DNA of 64,000 nt from JAFAYN01 sp963733105 (GCA_963733105.1 CAVTCB010000020.1:124001-188000); one strand, 5' to 3'. Numbered from the stretch's first letter, positions 36,005-45,201 are shown. The notes: generated by a model from the letters alone, not told the origin. Numbers and translations are program-made.

Positions 36005-36064
36005 CGCTTTAGGCGGATCCCGTTATGGGCGAGCCCGCCAAGCTGTCGTTCAAAGCGCTCGCCC
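36005..36064 (-). promoter_or_regulatory. Candidate SAM-II-like riboswitch aptamer upstream of metK
   Basis: Minus-strand order: P1 5' arm GGGCGAGC (36064-36057), a loop beginning GCTTTGAACGAC, GGCGG (36039-36035), P1 3' arm GCTCGCCC (36034-36027), linker ATAACGGGAT, CCGCC (36016-36012), then TAAAGCG. The P1 arms are perfectly complementary and GGCGG/CCGCC can form an H-type pseudoknot between the loop and the 3' tail. The U-rich loop start and the CTAAAG tail resemble the SAM-II consensus (from memory). Position before a terminator and metK supports feedback by SAM. Structure and class are inference. Confidence 0.5.
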
Positions 36065-36099
36065 GCCTGCCCGGGGGGGCAGGCCGGAATCGGTTGGGT

Positions 36100-36144
36100 T
36101 GTCAAAGCGCGGGGGGACCCCGCGCATCCGCGCGGGGTCCCCCC
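36100..36144 (-). terminator. Long hairpin between argH and metK, with a TTGACA box
   Basis: A perfect 14-bp stem (GGGGGGACCCCGCG, 36111-36124, with 36131-36144) has a six-base loop and lies 130 bp after the argH stop, so it likely ends the arg transcript. On the minus strand TTGACA (36105-36100) follows immediately and may be the -35 element for the metK leader, though no good -10 was found 17 bp on. The rest of 35902-36273 holds no gene. Confidence 0.6.
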
Positions 36145-36273
36145 CGAGCGGTTTAGCACATTTGTAACGCGGAGCAATCGCTGCAACTCGCCGCGGTGCA
36201 TCGCTGCACGACCGACAACATATCGTCCCGCCGCCCGCTCCGCAAGGGGCACCCCTTGCGGAGCGGCGCCCCC

Positions 36274-37681
36274 TTACAGCAGCGCCCGGAGCCGAGCGGC
36301 CTGCGCGCGGACGGCGTCGGGGGCCGTTCCCCCCTCCCCGGAGCGGCGCGCCAGGGCGGCCTCGGCGGCGAAGAGGGTCCCCAGGTCGGCGCCGGCGAAG
36401 CGGTCGGACACCTCGGCGAAGGCGGAGGCGGGGAGCTGGTCCACGCCGCACCCCAGCGCCTCGGCGCGGCGCACCAGCTTCCCCACCTTCTCGTGCGCCT
36501 CGCGGAAGGGGACGCCCGAGCGCACCAGGTGGTCGGCCAGCTCGGTGGCGAGCATGGCGGCGTCCACGGCGGCGGCGCACCGATCCGCGTCCACCTCCAG
36601 GGTGCGGACCGTCCCCGCGACGGCGGGGAGGAGGGCCTCCAGGGTGTCCAGGGCGTCGAACAGGGACTCCTTGTCCTCCTGGAGGTCCTTGTTGTAGCCG
36701 GAGGGGAGCCCCTTGAGCACGGCCAGGGTGGCGGTGAGGTCGCCGATCAGCCGCCCGGCCTTGCCGCGCGCCAGCTCCATGGCGTCGGGGTTGCGCTTCT
36801 GCGGCATCAGCGAGGAGCCGGTGGAGAAGCGGTCGGACAGCCGCACGAAGCCCCACTCGGAGGAGGCGAAGAGGACCAGGTCCTCCCCCAGCCGCGACAG
36901 GTGCACCCCCACCATGGCGGCGACGTAGAGGAGGTCGGCCACCCAGTCGCGGTCGGCGACGGCGTCGATGCTGTTCTGCGACACGGCGTGGAAGCCCAGC
37001 GTCTCCTTGAGGAGGACGCGGTCCACCGGGAAGGGGCACCCGGCGATGGCCCCGGAGCCCAGCGGGAGCACGGCGGTGCGCTCGCGGGCCTGCGCCAGCC
37101 GCTCGCGGTCGCGCGCCAGGGGCCAGGCGTGCGACAGGAGCCAGTGCGCGGCGGACACCGGCTGCGCGCGCTGCATGTGGGTGTACGACGGCATCACGGT
37201 GTCTGCGTGCCGCTCGGCCTGCTCCAGGAGGGCGCGCTGCAGGTCGCGGAGCGCGGCGTCCAGCCGGGACGCGGCGCCGAAGGCCCAGAGCCGGAAGTCG
37301 GTGGCGACCTGGTCGTTGCGGGAGCGGCCGGTGTGGAGCTTCCCCGCCACGGGGCCGGCCTCCTCGTACAGGAGGCGCTCCACCAGGGAGTGGACGTCCT
37401 CGTCGGGGGCGGCCTCCCAGTCGGCGGCGCTCCACCCCTCCACCCGCGCGGCCACGCGGTCCAGCCCGGCGCGCAGCGCGGAGCACTCCGCCGCGGAGAT
37501 GACCCCCGCGGCGAAGAGCGCCCCGGCCCACGCCTGGCTCCCGGCGACGTCCTCCCTCCACAGCCGCAGGTCCACGGGGAGGGAGCGGTTGAGCAGGTCC
37601 ATCTCCGGCGCGGGGCCGGAGGCGAAGCGCCCGCCCCAGAGGCGGACCGGGCGCGCGCGCGGCTGCGGTCTCGGATGTCAT
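36274..37681 (-). CDS. argH: Argininosuccinate lyase, frameshifted near the N-terminus
   Basis: The ATG at 37681 has a GGAGGAGA site. The first nine residues (MTSETAAAR) and the following conserved PVRLWGGRFASGPAPEMDLLN are in different frames; the break is in the GCGCGCGC run near 37650. The rest is intact: HTGRSRNDQVATDFRLW, YTHMQRAQPVSAAHW and the catalytic-Ser loop GSSLMPQKRNPD. About 468 residues in total. It splits argininosuccinate to arginine and fumarate, the last step of arginine synthesis, and is the last gene of the arg cluster. Confidence 0.92.
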
Positions 37682-37713
37682 CGGGCGTCTCCTCCGGTTC
37701 TGGATCGGTCCGG

Positions 37714-38976
37714 TCAGTCCGCGGCGACGTCGGTGAGCACCGGGGCGAACCCGCCCGCGGGGCGGCCCGCCTCGCGCTCCTTGAGCGCGGCGACGCGCAT
37801 GGGGAGCCCGTACAGGCGGATGAAGCCGGCGGCGTCGGCCTGGTCGTAGACGTCGTCCTCGCCGAAGGTGACGAAGCGCTCGTCGTACAGCGAGTGCGCC
37901 GACTTCCGCCCGGCGACGGAGAAGTTGCCCTTGTACAGCTTGAGGCGCACCTCGCCGGTGACGCGCTCCTGGGTGACGTCCACCAGGGCGTCCATGGCCT
38001 CGCGCTCCGTGGTCCACCAGCGGCCCTCGTACACCAGGTCGGCGTAGCGGGGGGCGATGGCGTCCTTGAGCGCCAGGGTGCGGCGGTCCAGCACCAGCTG
38101 CTCCAGCTCGGAGTGCGCGGCGTAGAGGAGGGTGCCGCCGGGGGTCTCGTAGATCCCGCGCGACTTCATCCCCACCATCCGGTCCTCCACCAGGTCGATG
38201 CGCCCCACGCCGTGCAGCCCGCCGACGTCGTTGAGCCGCTCCAGGAGCGCGACGGCGCCCAGGGCCTGGCCGTCCACCGAGACGGGGTAGCCGCGCTCGA
38301 AGCCGATGGTGACGTACTCGGCGTAGTCGGGCGCCGCCTCGGGGGAGTTGGTGAGGAGGAACATGTCCTCCATGGGCTCGAAGGCCGGGTCCTCCAGCGG
38401 GCCGCCCTCGTGGGAGACGTGCCACAGGTTGGCGTCGCGGGAGTAGATCTTCTCGCGCGTGGCGGTGACCGGGACGTCGTGCGCGGCGGCGTAGTCCAGG
38501 GCGTCCTCGCGGGAGCGGATGTCCCACTCGCGCCAGGGGGCCACCACCTTCATCTCCGGGGCGAGGGCGGCGTAGGTCAGCTCGAAGCGGACCTGGTCGT
38601 TCCCCTTCCCGGTGCACCCGTGCGCGAGCGCGGAGGCGCCCACGCGCCGGGCCACCTCCACCTGCCGGCGGGCGATGATGGGGCGGGCCATGGAGGTGCC
38701 CAGCAGGTACTTGCGCCCGTAGACGGCCCCGGCGCGGAGGGTGGGCCACACGTACGCGGTGAGGAACTCCTCGCGGAGGTCTTCCACGTAGCACTCCTTC
38801 GCGCCGGAGGCGAGGGCCTTGGCGACGAGGCCGTCCAGCTCCTCCCCCTGCCCCACGTCGGCGGCCACGCAGACCACCTCGGCCCCGTAGTTCTCCTTGA
38901 GCCAGGGGACGATGATGGAGGTGTCGAGTCCGCCCGAGTAGGCGAGGACGATGGTTTCCTTGGTCATCTTCGGCAT
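37714..38976 (-). CDS. argG: Argininosuccinate synthase
   Basis: 420 residues. The ATP-binding P-loop is LAYSGGLDTSIIVPWL near residue 12; substrate motifs include HGCTGKGNDQVRFEL, DIRSREDALDYA and GVGRIDLVEDRMVGMKSRGIYETPGG. It joins citrulline and aspartate with ATP hydrolysis. The length fits the bacterial enzyme. An alternative start at 38967 would drop three residues. It lies 7 bp after the acetyltransferase gene and 32 bp before argH, so the arg genes form one transcript. Confidence 0.95.
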   Translation of the reverse strand: MPKMTKETIVLAYSGGLDTSIIVPWLKENYGAEVVCVAADVGQGEELDGLVAKALASGAKECYVEDLREEFLTAYVWPTLRAGAVYGRKYLLGTSMARPIIARRQVEVARRVGASALAHGCTGKGNDQVRFELTYAALAPEMKVVAPWREWDIRSREDALDYAAAHDVPVTATREKIYSRDANLWHVSHEGGPLEDPAFEPMEDMFLLTNSPEAAPDYAEYVTIGFERGYPVSVDGQALGAVALLERLNDVGGLHGVGRIDLVEDRMVGMKSRGIYETPGGTLLYAAHSELEQLVLDRRTLALKDAIAPRYADLVYEGRWWTTEREAMDALVDVTQERVTGEVRLKLYKGNFSVAGRKSAHSLYDERFVTFGEDDVYDQADAAGFIRLYGLPMRVAALKEREAGRPAGGFAPVLTDVAAD

Positions 38977-38983
38977 CTCCAGG

Positions 38984-39526
38984 TTAGAGCACTTCCTTGA
39001 CGACGGCGATCTCGTCGCACGCGTTGATCTTGGGGCACTGCCGGCAGTCCGCCCACACCTTGAGCGGGAACATCTCCTTGCTCACCGTGCGGTAGCCGAG
39101 CTTGTGGAAGAAGACGTCCTGGAGCGTCAGGGCGAACACCGTCCCGATCCCCAGCGCCCGGGCCTCCTCCTCGATCCGCTCCACCAGCCTCCGCCCGATC
39201 CCGGTGCCGTGCGCGTCGGAGTGCACGGCCAGGGAGCCCAGCTCGGCGAGCTGCGGGGTGTAGACGCGCAGGGCGGCGCACCCCAGGATGCGGCCGTCGG
39301 GCGCCTCGGCCACCACGAACTCGCGGAACAGCCGGGACAGCTGCTCGATGGTCTTGGGGAGCATCAGCTCCCGCGCGGCGAAGCCGTTGATGAGCGGCTC
39401 CACCTGCTGCATGTCCGCGACGCGCGCGGCGCGCACCACGAGCCCCGCCCTGGGGGCGGGGGCGGCGTCCAGGACGGACCGCCCGCCCGTCCACCCCACC
39501 GTGGCCTCCACGTCTTCCATCAGCAT
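38984..39526 (-). CDS. ArgA-type GNAT N-acetyltransferase (N-acetylglutamate synthase candidate)
   Basis: 180 residues with a GNAT fold: VRAARVADMQQVEPLINGFAARELMLPKTIEQLS, LGSLAVHSDAHGTGIGRRLVERIEEEA with the acetyl-CoA loop, and FFHKLGYRTVSKEMFPLKVWADC. The motif series matches the acetyltransferase domain of bacterial ArgA and the short ArgA proteins that act alone. Its place inside the arginine cluster supports acetylation of glutamate at the first step. Cys-rich tail CRQCPKINACDE may bind metal. A GAGGAGGT site precedes the ATG, whose first base is also the last base of the argD stop. Confidence 0.8.
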   Translation of the reverse strand: MLMEDVEATVGWTGGRSVLDAAPAPRAGLVVRAARVADMQQVEPLINGFAARELMLPKTIEQLSRLFREFVVAEAPDGRILGCAALRVYTPQLAELGSLAVHSDAHGTGIGRRLVERIEEEARALGIGTVFALTLQDVFFHKLGYRTVSKEMFPLKVWADCRQCPKINACDEIAVVKEVL

Positions 39527-40716
39527 CAGAGCACCTCCTCCAGGATCGCCACTCCACGCGCGAGCTCCGCGTCCGTCGCCACCAGCGGCGGGACCACGCG
39601 CACCACGTTCGGTCCGGCCGAGCAGAGGAGGAGCCCGGCCTCCAGCGCGCGCGACACCACGTCGCCCGCCGGCCCGGACAGCTCCACCCCCCAGATCATC
39701 CCCGCCCCGCGCACCGCGGTCACCTCGGAGCGGCGCAGCGCCAGCGAGCCCAGCAGGTCGGACAGGAGGAGCCCCTTGCGGCGCACCTCGGCCAGGAAGG
39801 CGGGGTCGCCCACCTTGCGGCAGGCGGCCAGCGCGGCGCTCGCCACCAGCGGCCCGCCCCCGAAGGTGGAGCCGTGGTCCCCCGGGCGGATGGCCGACGC
39901 CACGCGCTCGGTGAGGAGCACCGCCCCCATGGGGAGCCCCCCCGCCAGCGGCTTGGCGAGCGTCAGGAGGTCGGGCGTCACGCCGCTGGCCTCGTGGGCC
40001 CACAGCGTCCCGGTGCGCCCCAGCCCCACCTGCACCTCGTCGAACACCAGGAGCGCCCCGGCCTCGTCGCACAGCACCCGCAGCGCGCGGAGGAAGGCGT
40101 GCGGGACGGGGAGGACGCCCCCCTCGCCCTGGATGGGCTCGACGAACACGGCGGCGACGCGGCCGGAGCCCAGGAGGCGGTCCGCCTCGTCGGTGTCGCC
40201 CACGCCGCAGAAGCGGACGCCGGGCATCAGCGGGCGGAAGGGGTCCTGGTAGGCGGCGCGGTCGGTGGCGGCGAGCGCCCCCATGGTCCGCCCGTGGAAG
40301 CCGCCGCGCAGCGCCACGATCTCCGTCTTCCGCTCCCCGCCGTTCTCGCCCGCCCAGCGCCGCGCGAACTTGATGGCCCCCTCGTTGGCCTCCGTCCCCG
40401 AGTTGCAGAAGAAGACGCGGTCGGCGAAGGAGCGCTCCACCAGCCACTCCGCCAGCTCGGCGGCGGGGCGGGTGCGGAACAGGTTGGAGGTGTGGACCAC
40501 CCCCGCGTCCAGCGCGCCGCGGATGGCGGCGGCCACGTCCGGGTCGCCGTAGCCCAGGGCGTTCACCGCGATCCCGCTGGTGAAGTCCAGGTAGCGCGTC
40601 CCGTCCTCGGCCACGAGGTGCGATCCCTCGCCGCCCACGAACACGGGGCCGGCGGGGCGGTACACGCCCAGCAGGGCGCCTCCGGCGGCGAGCGTCTCGG
40701 TGGTCATGGCGGTCAT
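39526..40716 (-). CDS. argD: Acetylornithine aminotransferase
   Basis: 396 residues of class-III PLP aminotransferase: NSGTEANEGAIKFAR, ALRGGFHGRTMGALAATDRAAYQ, VEPIQGEGGV, FDEVQVGLGRTG and the PLP Lys in LTLAKPLAGGLPMG. It converts N-acetylglutamate semialdehyde to N-acetylornithine. ATG 40716 is used because it abuts the argB stop; 40707 is an in-frame alternative. Its stop TGA overlaps the next ATG (TGATG). Lys and acetylornithine double use cannot be excluded. Confidence 0.93.
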   Translation of the reverse strand: MTAMTTETLAAGGALLGVYRPAGPVFVGGEGSHLVAEDGTRYLDFTSGIAVNALGYGDPDVAAAIRGALDAGVVHTSNLFRTRPAAELAEWLVERSFADRVFFCNSGTEANEGAIKFARRWAGENGGERKTEIVALRGGFHGRTMGALAATDRAAYQDPFRPLMPGVRFCGVGDTDEADRLLGSGRVAAVFVEPIQGEGGVLPVPHAFLRALRVLCDEAGALLVFDEVQVGLGRTGTLWAHEASGVTPDLLTLAKPLAGGLPMGAVLLTERVASAIRPGDHGSTFGGGPLVASAALAACRKVGDPAFLAEVRRKGLLLSDLLGSLALRRSEVTAVRGAGMIWGVELSGPAGDVVSRALEAGLLLCSAGPNVVRVVPPLVATDAELARGVAILEEVL

Positions 40717-40718
40717 GG

Positions 40719-41483
40719 TCAGGCGTTCTCCGCGAAGGCCGCGGCGAGGACCCGGGTCCCCGCGCGGGCGTCGTCCAGCATCTCCGTCCCCCCGATCCGC
40801 ACCCGTCCGGCGTGCGCGGCGGCGCGCGCCGCGGCCCGGAGCTTGGGCGCCATCCCGCCCGAGGCGGTCCCCGCCGCGATCAGCGCCTCCACCTCGTCGG
40901 CGTCCAGAGCCGGGAAGATCCGCTCGCGGTCCAGCACCCCGGGGACGTTGGAGACGAAGAGCAGCTCCTCCGCCCCCAGCGCCGCCGCCACCGCGGACGC
41001 GGCGTCGTCCGCGTTGACGTTCAGCGGCCCGCCGTCGGGCCCCCGCGACACGGGGGAGAGCACGGGGGTGATCCCCCGGTCCAGGAGGACGCGCAGCAGC
41101 CCGGCACGGACCTCGGCCACCTCCCCCGCCCGCCCCAGCGCCCCGCCGCGCGCCGGCTCGGCCCGGAGGAGCGCGCCGTCCTCGCCGGAGATCCCCACCG
41201 CGTCCACGCCGGCCGTGAGGAGGGCGGAGACCAGCCGCTTGTTGACCACCCCGGAGAGGACCATCGCCACGGCGCGCATGGCTTCGGGGGTGGTGACCCG
41301 CAGGCCGTCGCGCCACTCCGGCTCGGCGCCCAGGGCGCGCTGCAGCCCGGTGATCTCCTTCCCCCCGCCGTGGACGACCACGGCGGGGGCGGAGCGGCGG
41401 GCCAGCGCCTCCGCCAGGCGCGCCACCCACCCGGCGTCGTCCACCTCGTTGCCGCCCACCTTGACCACGGTGATCCCGCTCAC
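40719..41483 (-). CDS. argB: Acetylglutamate kinase
   Basis: 254 residues. Amino-acid-kinase motifs: TVVKVGGNEVDD near the N-terminus, VVVHGGGKEI, ALLTAGVDAVGISGEDG, SPVSRGPDGGPLNVNADDAASAVAAALGA, and the C-terminal GTASGGMAPKLRAA. It phosphorylates N-acetylglutamate. It starts at GTG 41483 in a 4-bp overlap with argC (GTGA). It is on the short side for the family and lacks the N-terminal extension that confers arginine sensitivity in some enzymes. Confidence 0.93.
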   Translation of the reverse strand: MSGITVVKVGGNEVDDAGWVARLAEALARRSAPAVVVHGGGKEITGLQRALGAEPEWRDGLRVTTPEAMRAVAMVLSGVVNKRLVSALLTAGVDAVGISGEDGALLRAEPARGGALGRAGEVAEVRAGLLRVLLDRGITPVLSPVSRGPDGGPLNVNADDAASAVAAALGAEELLFVSNVPGVLDRERIFPALDADEVEALIAAGTASGGMAPKLRAAARAAAHAGRVRIGGTEMLDDARAGTRVLAAAFAENA

Positions 41484-42472
41484 TCCAGTCCCTCCGTCTC
41501 CGGGAGCCCGAACATCAGGTTGAGGTTCTGCACCGCCTGCCCCGCGGCCCCCTTGAGGAGGTTGTCGATTGCGGCGACCACGATGAGCCGCGGCGCCGAC
41601 ACCCCCGTCACCGCCGACACCCCGATCGCCACCCGGTTGCTCCCCACCACGTCGGCCAGCGAGGGGGTCCGGTCCGCCAGCACCTCCACGAAGGGCTCGC
41701 CCGCGTACGCCTCGGTCCAGAGCGACACCGGATCGGCCAGCGGCTCGCGGAGGGCGACGTGGATGGTCTCCAGGATCCCCCGGCGCACCGGGAGGAGGTG
41801 CGGGGTGAAGACCAGCTCCGGCGCCTCGCCCCCCGCCAGCGCCGCCCCCTGGTCGCGCATCTCGGCCAGGTGCCGGTGCGTGTTCCCCACGGCGTACGCC
41901 CGGAAGTCCTCCGCCGCCTCGGCCAGGAGCAGCTCCCGCTTCGGGGACCGCCCCGCCCCGGTGACCCCCGACGCGGCGTCGACGATTGCCGGCCCGTCCA
42001 GGAGCCCCGCCCGCAGCAGCGGCGCCAGCGCGAGGAGCGCCGCGGTGGGGTAGCACCCCGGGTTCGCCACCAGCTCCGCCCCGCGGATGCGCTCCCGGTG
42101 CAGCTCGGGGAGGCCGTACACCGCCCCGCGCGCCCACTCCGGGGTGTCGGGGCCGGGGACGCGCAGGTCGGCGGACAGGTCCACCACCCGCGCCCCCGCC
42201 GCCCGCGCCCGCTCCGCCCAGCGGGCGGACTCCCCGTGCGGGAGGCAGGAGAGCACCACGTCGCACCCGGCCAGCTTCGCGTCCTCCGCGCGCACCAGCG
42301 CCATCTCCGGCGCGGAGCGGTGCACCCCGCGGAGCGGCTTCCCCGCCTCGCTCTGGGAGGTGGCGAAGGCGATGCTCACCCGGGGGTGGCGGGACAGAAG
42401 GCGGACGGCCTCGCGCCCGGTGTACCCCCCGGCTCCGAGGACGCCCGCCCTGAGGACGGACCCATTATTCAT
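41480..42472 (-). CDS. argC: N-acetyl-gamma-glutamyl-phosphate reductase
   Basis: 330 residues. NADP-binding GVLGAGGYTGREAVRLL near residue 9, the catalytic Cys in NPGCYPTAALLAL near residue 145, and GNTHRHLAEM, conserved in the family. It reduces acetylglutamyl phosphate to the semialdehyde. It is the first gene of the minus-strand arg cluster and is transcribed from an AT-rich promoter directly upstream. The ATG at 42472 follows a very short putative leader. Confidence 0.95.
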   Translation of the reverse strand: MNNGSVLRAGVLGAGGYTGREAVRLLSRHPRVSIAFATSQSEAGKPLRGVHRSAPEMALVRAEDAKLAGCDVVLSCLPHGESARWAERARAAGARVVDLSADLRVPGPDTPEWARGAVYGLPELHRERIRGAELVANPGCYPTAALLALAPLLRAGLLDGPAIVDAASGVTGAGRSPKRELLLAEAAEDFRAYAVGNTHRHLAEMRDQGAALAGGEAPELVFTPHLLPVRRGILETIHVALREPLADPVSLWTEAYAGEPFVEVLADRTPSLADVVGSNRVAIGVSAVTGVSAPRLIVVAAIDNLLKGAAGQAVQNLNLMFGLPETEGLE

Positions 42473-42479
42473 GGGAATG

Positions 42480-42507
42480 AATTTATATCCGCATCGTGAA
42501 TTGTCAA
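42480..42507 (-). promoter_or_regulatory. Promoter and possible ArgR site of the arg cluster
   Basis: Minus-strand TTGACA (42507-42502) and TAAATT (42485-42480) are 16 bp apart. Two TGAAT half-sites (plus strand 42478-42482 and 42497-42501) flank an AT-rich centre, resembling ArgR boxes. The -10 ends about 7 bp before the argC ATG, so little or no leader remains. ArgR binding is inference. Confidence 0.5.
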
Positions 42508-42629
42508 CCGTCCGCATGCATAACTTCTCTCGCCGGGGCGGTCCGGCCGGTTCGTTGCAGCGGAGCGTGCTTCCGCGGGGAAATCCCCGCGAGGAGGTGC
42601 GGTCCGGACCAGACCAGGGGGGAGCGAGG

Positions 42630-43451
42630 ATGAATGCCGACGTCGGGGCGTCCGGGGCGGGGAGCCCCTGGGCGGAGAGGGGGCGGTGGGCGCTGGTGAC
42701 CGGGGCCTCCGCGGGGCTGGGGGAGGAGTTCGCGCGCGCCCTGGCGCGCCGCGGGATGAGCCTGGTGCTGGCCGCGAGGCGGGAGGAGCGGCTGCGCGCG
42801 CTGGCGGAGGAGCTGGAGGCCACGCACGGGGTGCGGACCGCCGTGGTGGCCGCCGACCTGGGGAAGCCCGGGGCGGCGGGGGTGCTGTGGATCGAGGCCA
42901 CGGACGGGCGGGAGATCGACCTCCTGGTGAACAACGCCGGGTTCGGGCTCAGGGGTCCCTTCCACGAGCTGTCGGCGGAGCGCCAGGCGGAGATGGTGCG
43001 CGTGAACTGCGTGGCGCCGCTGGAGCTGATGCACCTGGCCCTCCCCGGGATGCGGGAGCGGCGTGCGGGGTGGATCGTCAACGTGGCCTCGGTGGCGGGG
43101 TTCCAGCCCATCCCCCAGCTCGCCACCTATGCCGCCAGCAAGGCCTTCCTGCTGACCCTCTCGGAGGCCGTGGCGGAGGAGGCGCGGGGGAGCGGGGTGC
43201 GCGTCCTGGCGCTGAGCCCCGGCCCGGTGGCCACCGAGTTCCAGCGGGTGGCGGGGACGGAGGTGTCGGAGCGGACGCCGGGGCTGCTGACGACGCAGCA
43301 GGTGGTGGCGGCCGCGCTGGCCGGGCTGGAGGCGGGGAGGACGTCGGTGGTTCCCGGGGCGCTCAACCGGCTGGGGACGGTGGCCGGGCGGGTGTTCCCG
43401 CGCTCGCTGGTGGTGCGCGCCGCAAAGACGGTGATGAAGCGGATGCGCTGA
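42630..43451 (+). CDS. SDR family oxidoreductase, DltE-like
   Basis: 273 residues: TGASAGLGEEFARALA cofactor motif near residue 29, NNAGFGLRG near residue 100, NVASVAGFQPIPQLATYAASKAFLLTLSEA with the catalytic Tyr-xxx-Lys. This is the COG0300 branch, ketoreductases of short acyl or steroid-like substrates. GGAGCGAGG precedes the ATG. It is divergent from argC and ends 2 bp before the acyl-CoA dehydrogenase start, so both probably serve the same acyl-CoA pathway. Confidence 0.85.
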   Translation: MNADVGASGAGSPWAERGRWALVTGASAGLGEEFARALARRGMSLVLAARREERLRALAEELEATHGVRTAVVAADLGKPGAAGVLWIEATDGREIDLLVNNAGFGLRGPFHELSAERQAEMVRVNCVAPLELMHLALPGMRERRAGWIVNVASVAGFQPIPQLATYAASKAFLLTLSEAVAEEARGSGVRVLALSPGPVATEFQRVAGTEVSERTPGLLTTQQVVAAALAGLEAGRTSVVPGALNRLGTVAGRVFPRSLVVRAAKTVMKRMR

Positions 43452-43453
43452 CC

Positions 43454-45154
43454 ATGCCCTTCCTCCAGGACCCGCCCTCCCTGGGCAACCAGTACGACGA
43501 GGACCGCGCCCTCCGCTCCCTCCTGGGGCGCCTCCTCCCGCCGGAGGTGCTGTACGACGTGGAGCCCTCCCTTCGCGAGATGGGTCGCATTTCCGCGGAG
43601 CTGTACCCGGCGCAGCTCGCCGACCGCGCGAGCGAGCCGAGGCTGGTGCAGTGGGACGCCTGGGGGAACCGCGTGGACCGGATCGAGCTGACGCCGCTCT
43701 GGCGCGAGGCGGAGCGGATCGCGGCGGAGCACGGGGTGGTGGCGGCGGCGTACGAGCGCGTGCACGGACGCCACTCGCGCGTGCACCAGTTCGCCCTGGC
43801 CTACCTGTTCACCCCGTCCACGGACATCTACTCCTGCCCGCTGGCGATGACGGACGGCGCGGTGAAAGCGCTCATGGAGGCAGGAAACCGCGAGCTGATC
43901 TTCCGGGCCGTGCCGCACCTGATCTCCCGCGACCCGGCTACCTTCTGGACCAGCGGGCAGTGGATGACGGAGACGGCGGGCGGCTCCGACGTGGGGCGCT
44001 CGGAGACGGTGGCGCGGCGGGACGCGGACGGCACCTGGCGGCTGTACGGGCGGAAGTGGTTCACCTCCGCCGCCACCTCGCAGATGGCGCTCACCCTGGC
44101 GCGCCCGGAGGGGAACGGCCCCGGCGGGCGCGGGCTGGCGCTCTTCTTCGTGGAGACGCGCGACGCGGAGGGGCGGCTGAACGGCATCCGCATCGACCGG
44201 CTCAAGGAGAAGCTGGGGACGCGCAAGCTCCCCACCGCGGAGCTGACGCTGGACGGCACGCCGGCGGTCCCCGTGCGCGGGCTGGAGGACGGGGTGCGCG
44301 CCATCGCCCCCATGCTCAACGTGACCCGCGCCTGGAACGCGGTGAGCGCCGTGGCGCTGATGCGCCGCGGGATCGCCCTGGCACGCGACTACGCGCGCCG
44401 CCGCACCGCCTTCGGGGCGCCGCTCTCCGAGCAGCCGCTGCACGTGGACACCCTGGCCGGGCTGCAGGCGGAGTTCGAGGGGGCGCTGCACCTGACCTTC
44501 CGCGTGGTGGAGCTGCTGGGCGTGCACGAGAGCGGCGGGCTGAACGAGGTGGGCGTCGCGCTGCTGCGCGCCCTCACCCCCATCGCGAAGCTGATCACCG
44601 CCCGGCAGGGCGTCGCCGTGGCGAGCGAGGTGGTGGAGGCGTTCGGCGGCGCGGGGTACGTGGAGGACACGGGAATCCCCACCCTGCTGCGCGACGCGCA
44701 GGTGCTCTCCATCTGGGAGGGGACCACCAACGTGCTGGCGCTGGACACGCTGCGCGCCCTGCGTGAGGGCGGCGGTCCGGGCCCGCTCCTGTTCGAGGCG
44801 CGGCGCTACGCCGGCGGACTCAGCGACCCGGGGCTGGCCGCCCCCGCGTCCGCGGCGGTGGGGGCGCTGGAGCGCGCCGCCCGGTGGCTGGACGACGCGA
44901 CCGCCTCCGGAGGGGCGGAGACGGAGGCCGGCGCCCGCCGCTTCGCGCTCACCGTCGGACGCGCGATGGAGGTGGTCCTCCTCGCCCACCATGCCCAGGC
45001 GACGGGCGACGCGCGCGCGGGCGCCTCGGCGCGGCGGCTGGCGGCGAGCGGGATCGACCTCCTGGCGGAGGTGGCAGTCGGAGGACTCGCGCGCCCTGGC
45101 CGGCGAAGGGTGAGCCCCGGACGAGAAGCTTCCGGGAACACGCGTTCAGCCTAG
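43454..45154 (+). CDS. Acyl-CoA dehydrogenase family protein, AidB-like
   Basis: 566 residues as read. FAD-binding and substrate motifs: FWTSGQWMTETAGGSDVGRSETVA, WFTSAATSQMALTLARPE, and near the C-terminus GGAGYVEDTGIPTLLRDAQVLSIWEGTTNVLALDTLRAL with the catalytic-base Glu region. The long N-terminal part fits the AidB/ACAD11-like branch. After about 45080 the reading becomes Arg-rich and unlike homologues, whereas the next frame gives SEDSRALAGEG and a stop at 45113; a single-base indel there is likely. It is coupled to the SDR gene upstream. Confidence 0.85.
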   Translation: MPFLQDPPSLGNQYDEDRALRSLLGRLLPPEVLYDVEPSLREMGRISAELYPAQLADRASEPRLVQWDAWGNRVDRIELTPLWREAERIAAEHGVVAAAYERVHGRHSRVHQFALAYLFTPSTDIYSCPLAMTDGAVKALMEAGNRELIFRAVPHLISRDPATFWTSGQWMTETAGGSDVGRSETVARRDADGTWRLYGRKWFTSAATSQMALTLARPEGNGPGGRGLALFFVETRDAEGRLNGIRIDRLKEKLGTRKLPTAELTLDGTPAVPVRGLEDGVRAIAPMLNVTRAWNAVSAVALMRRGIALARDYARRRTAFGAPLSEQPLHVDTLAGLQAEFEGALHLTFRVVELLGVHESGGLNEVGVALLRALTPIAKLITARQGVAVASEVVEAFGGAGYVEDTGIPTLLRDAQVLSIWEGTTNVLALDTLRALREGGGPGPLLFEARRYAGGLSDPGLAAPASAAVGALERAARWLDDATASGGAETEAGARRFALTVGRAMEVVLLAHHAQATGDARAGASARRLAASGIDLLAEVAVGGLARPGRRRVSPGREASGNTRSA

Positions 45155-45201
45155 ATTGACGCCCGAGGTCCCGCGGTATCCCGGCACCAGGAGCAGGCGA
45201 G

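Noticed and set aside
35998..36110. SAM-I or SAM-IV riboswitch
   Set aside because: No four-way junction or the conserved SAM-I core sequences were seen; the compact pseudoknot layout is closer to SAM-II.
36196..39000. Long open frame on the plus strand across argH and argG
   Set aside because: It is the antisense shadow of two well-matched arginine genes; the high GC content keeps other frames open. The translation is Gly/Arg/His-rich with no recognisable motif.
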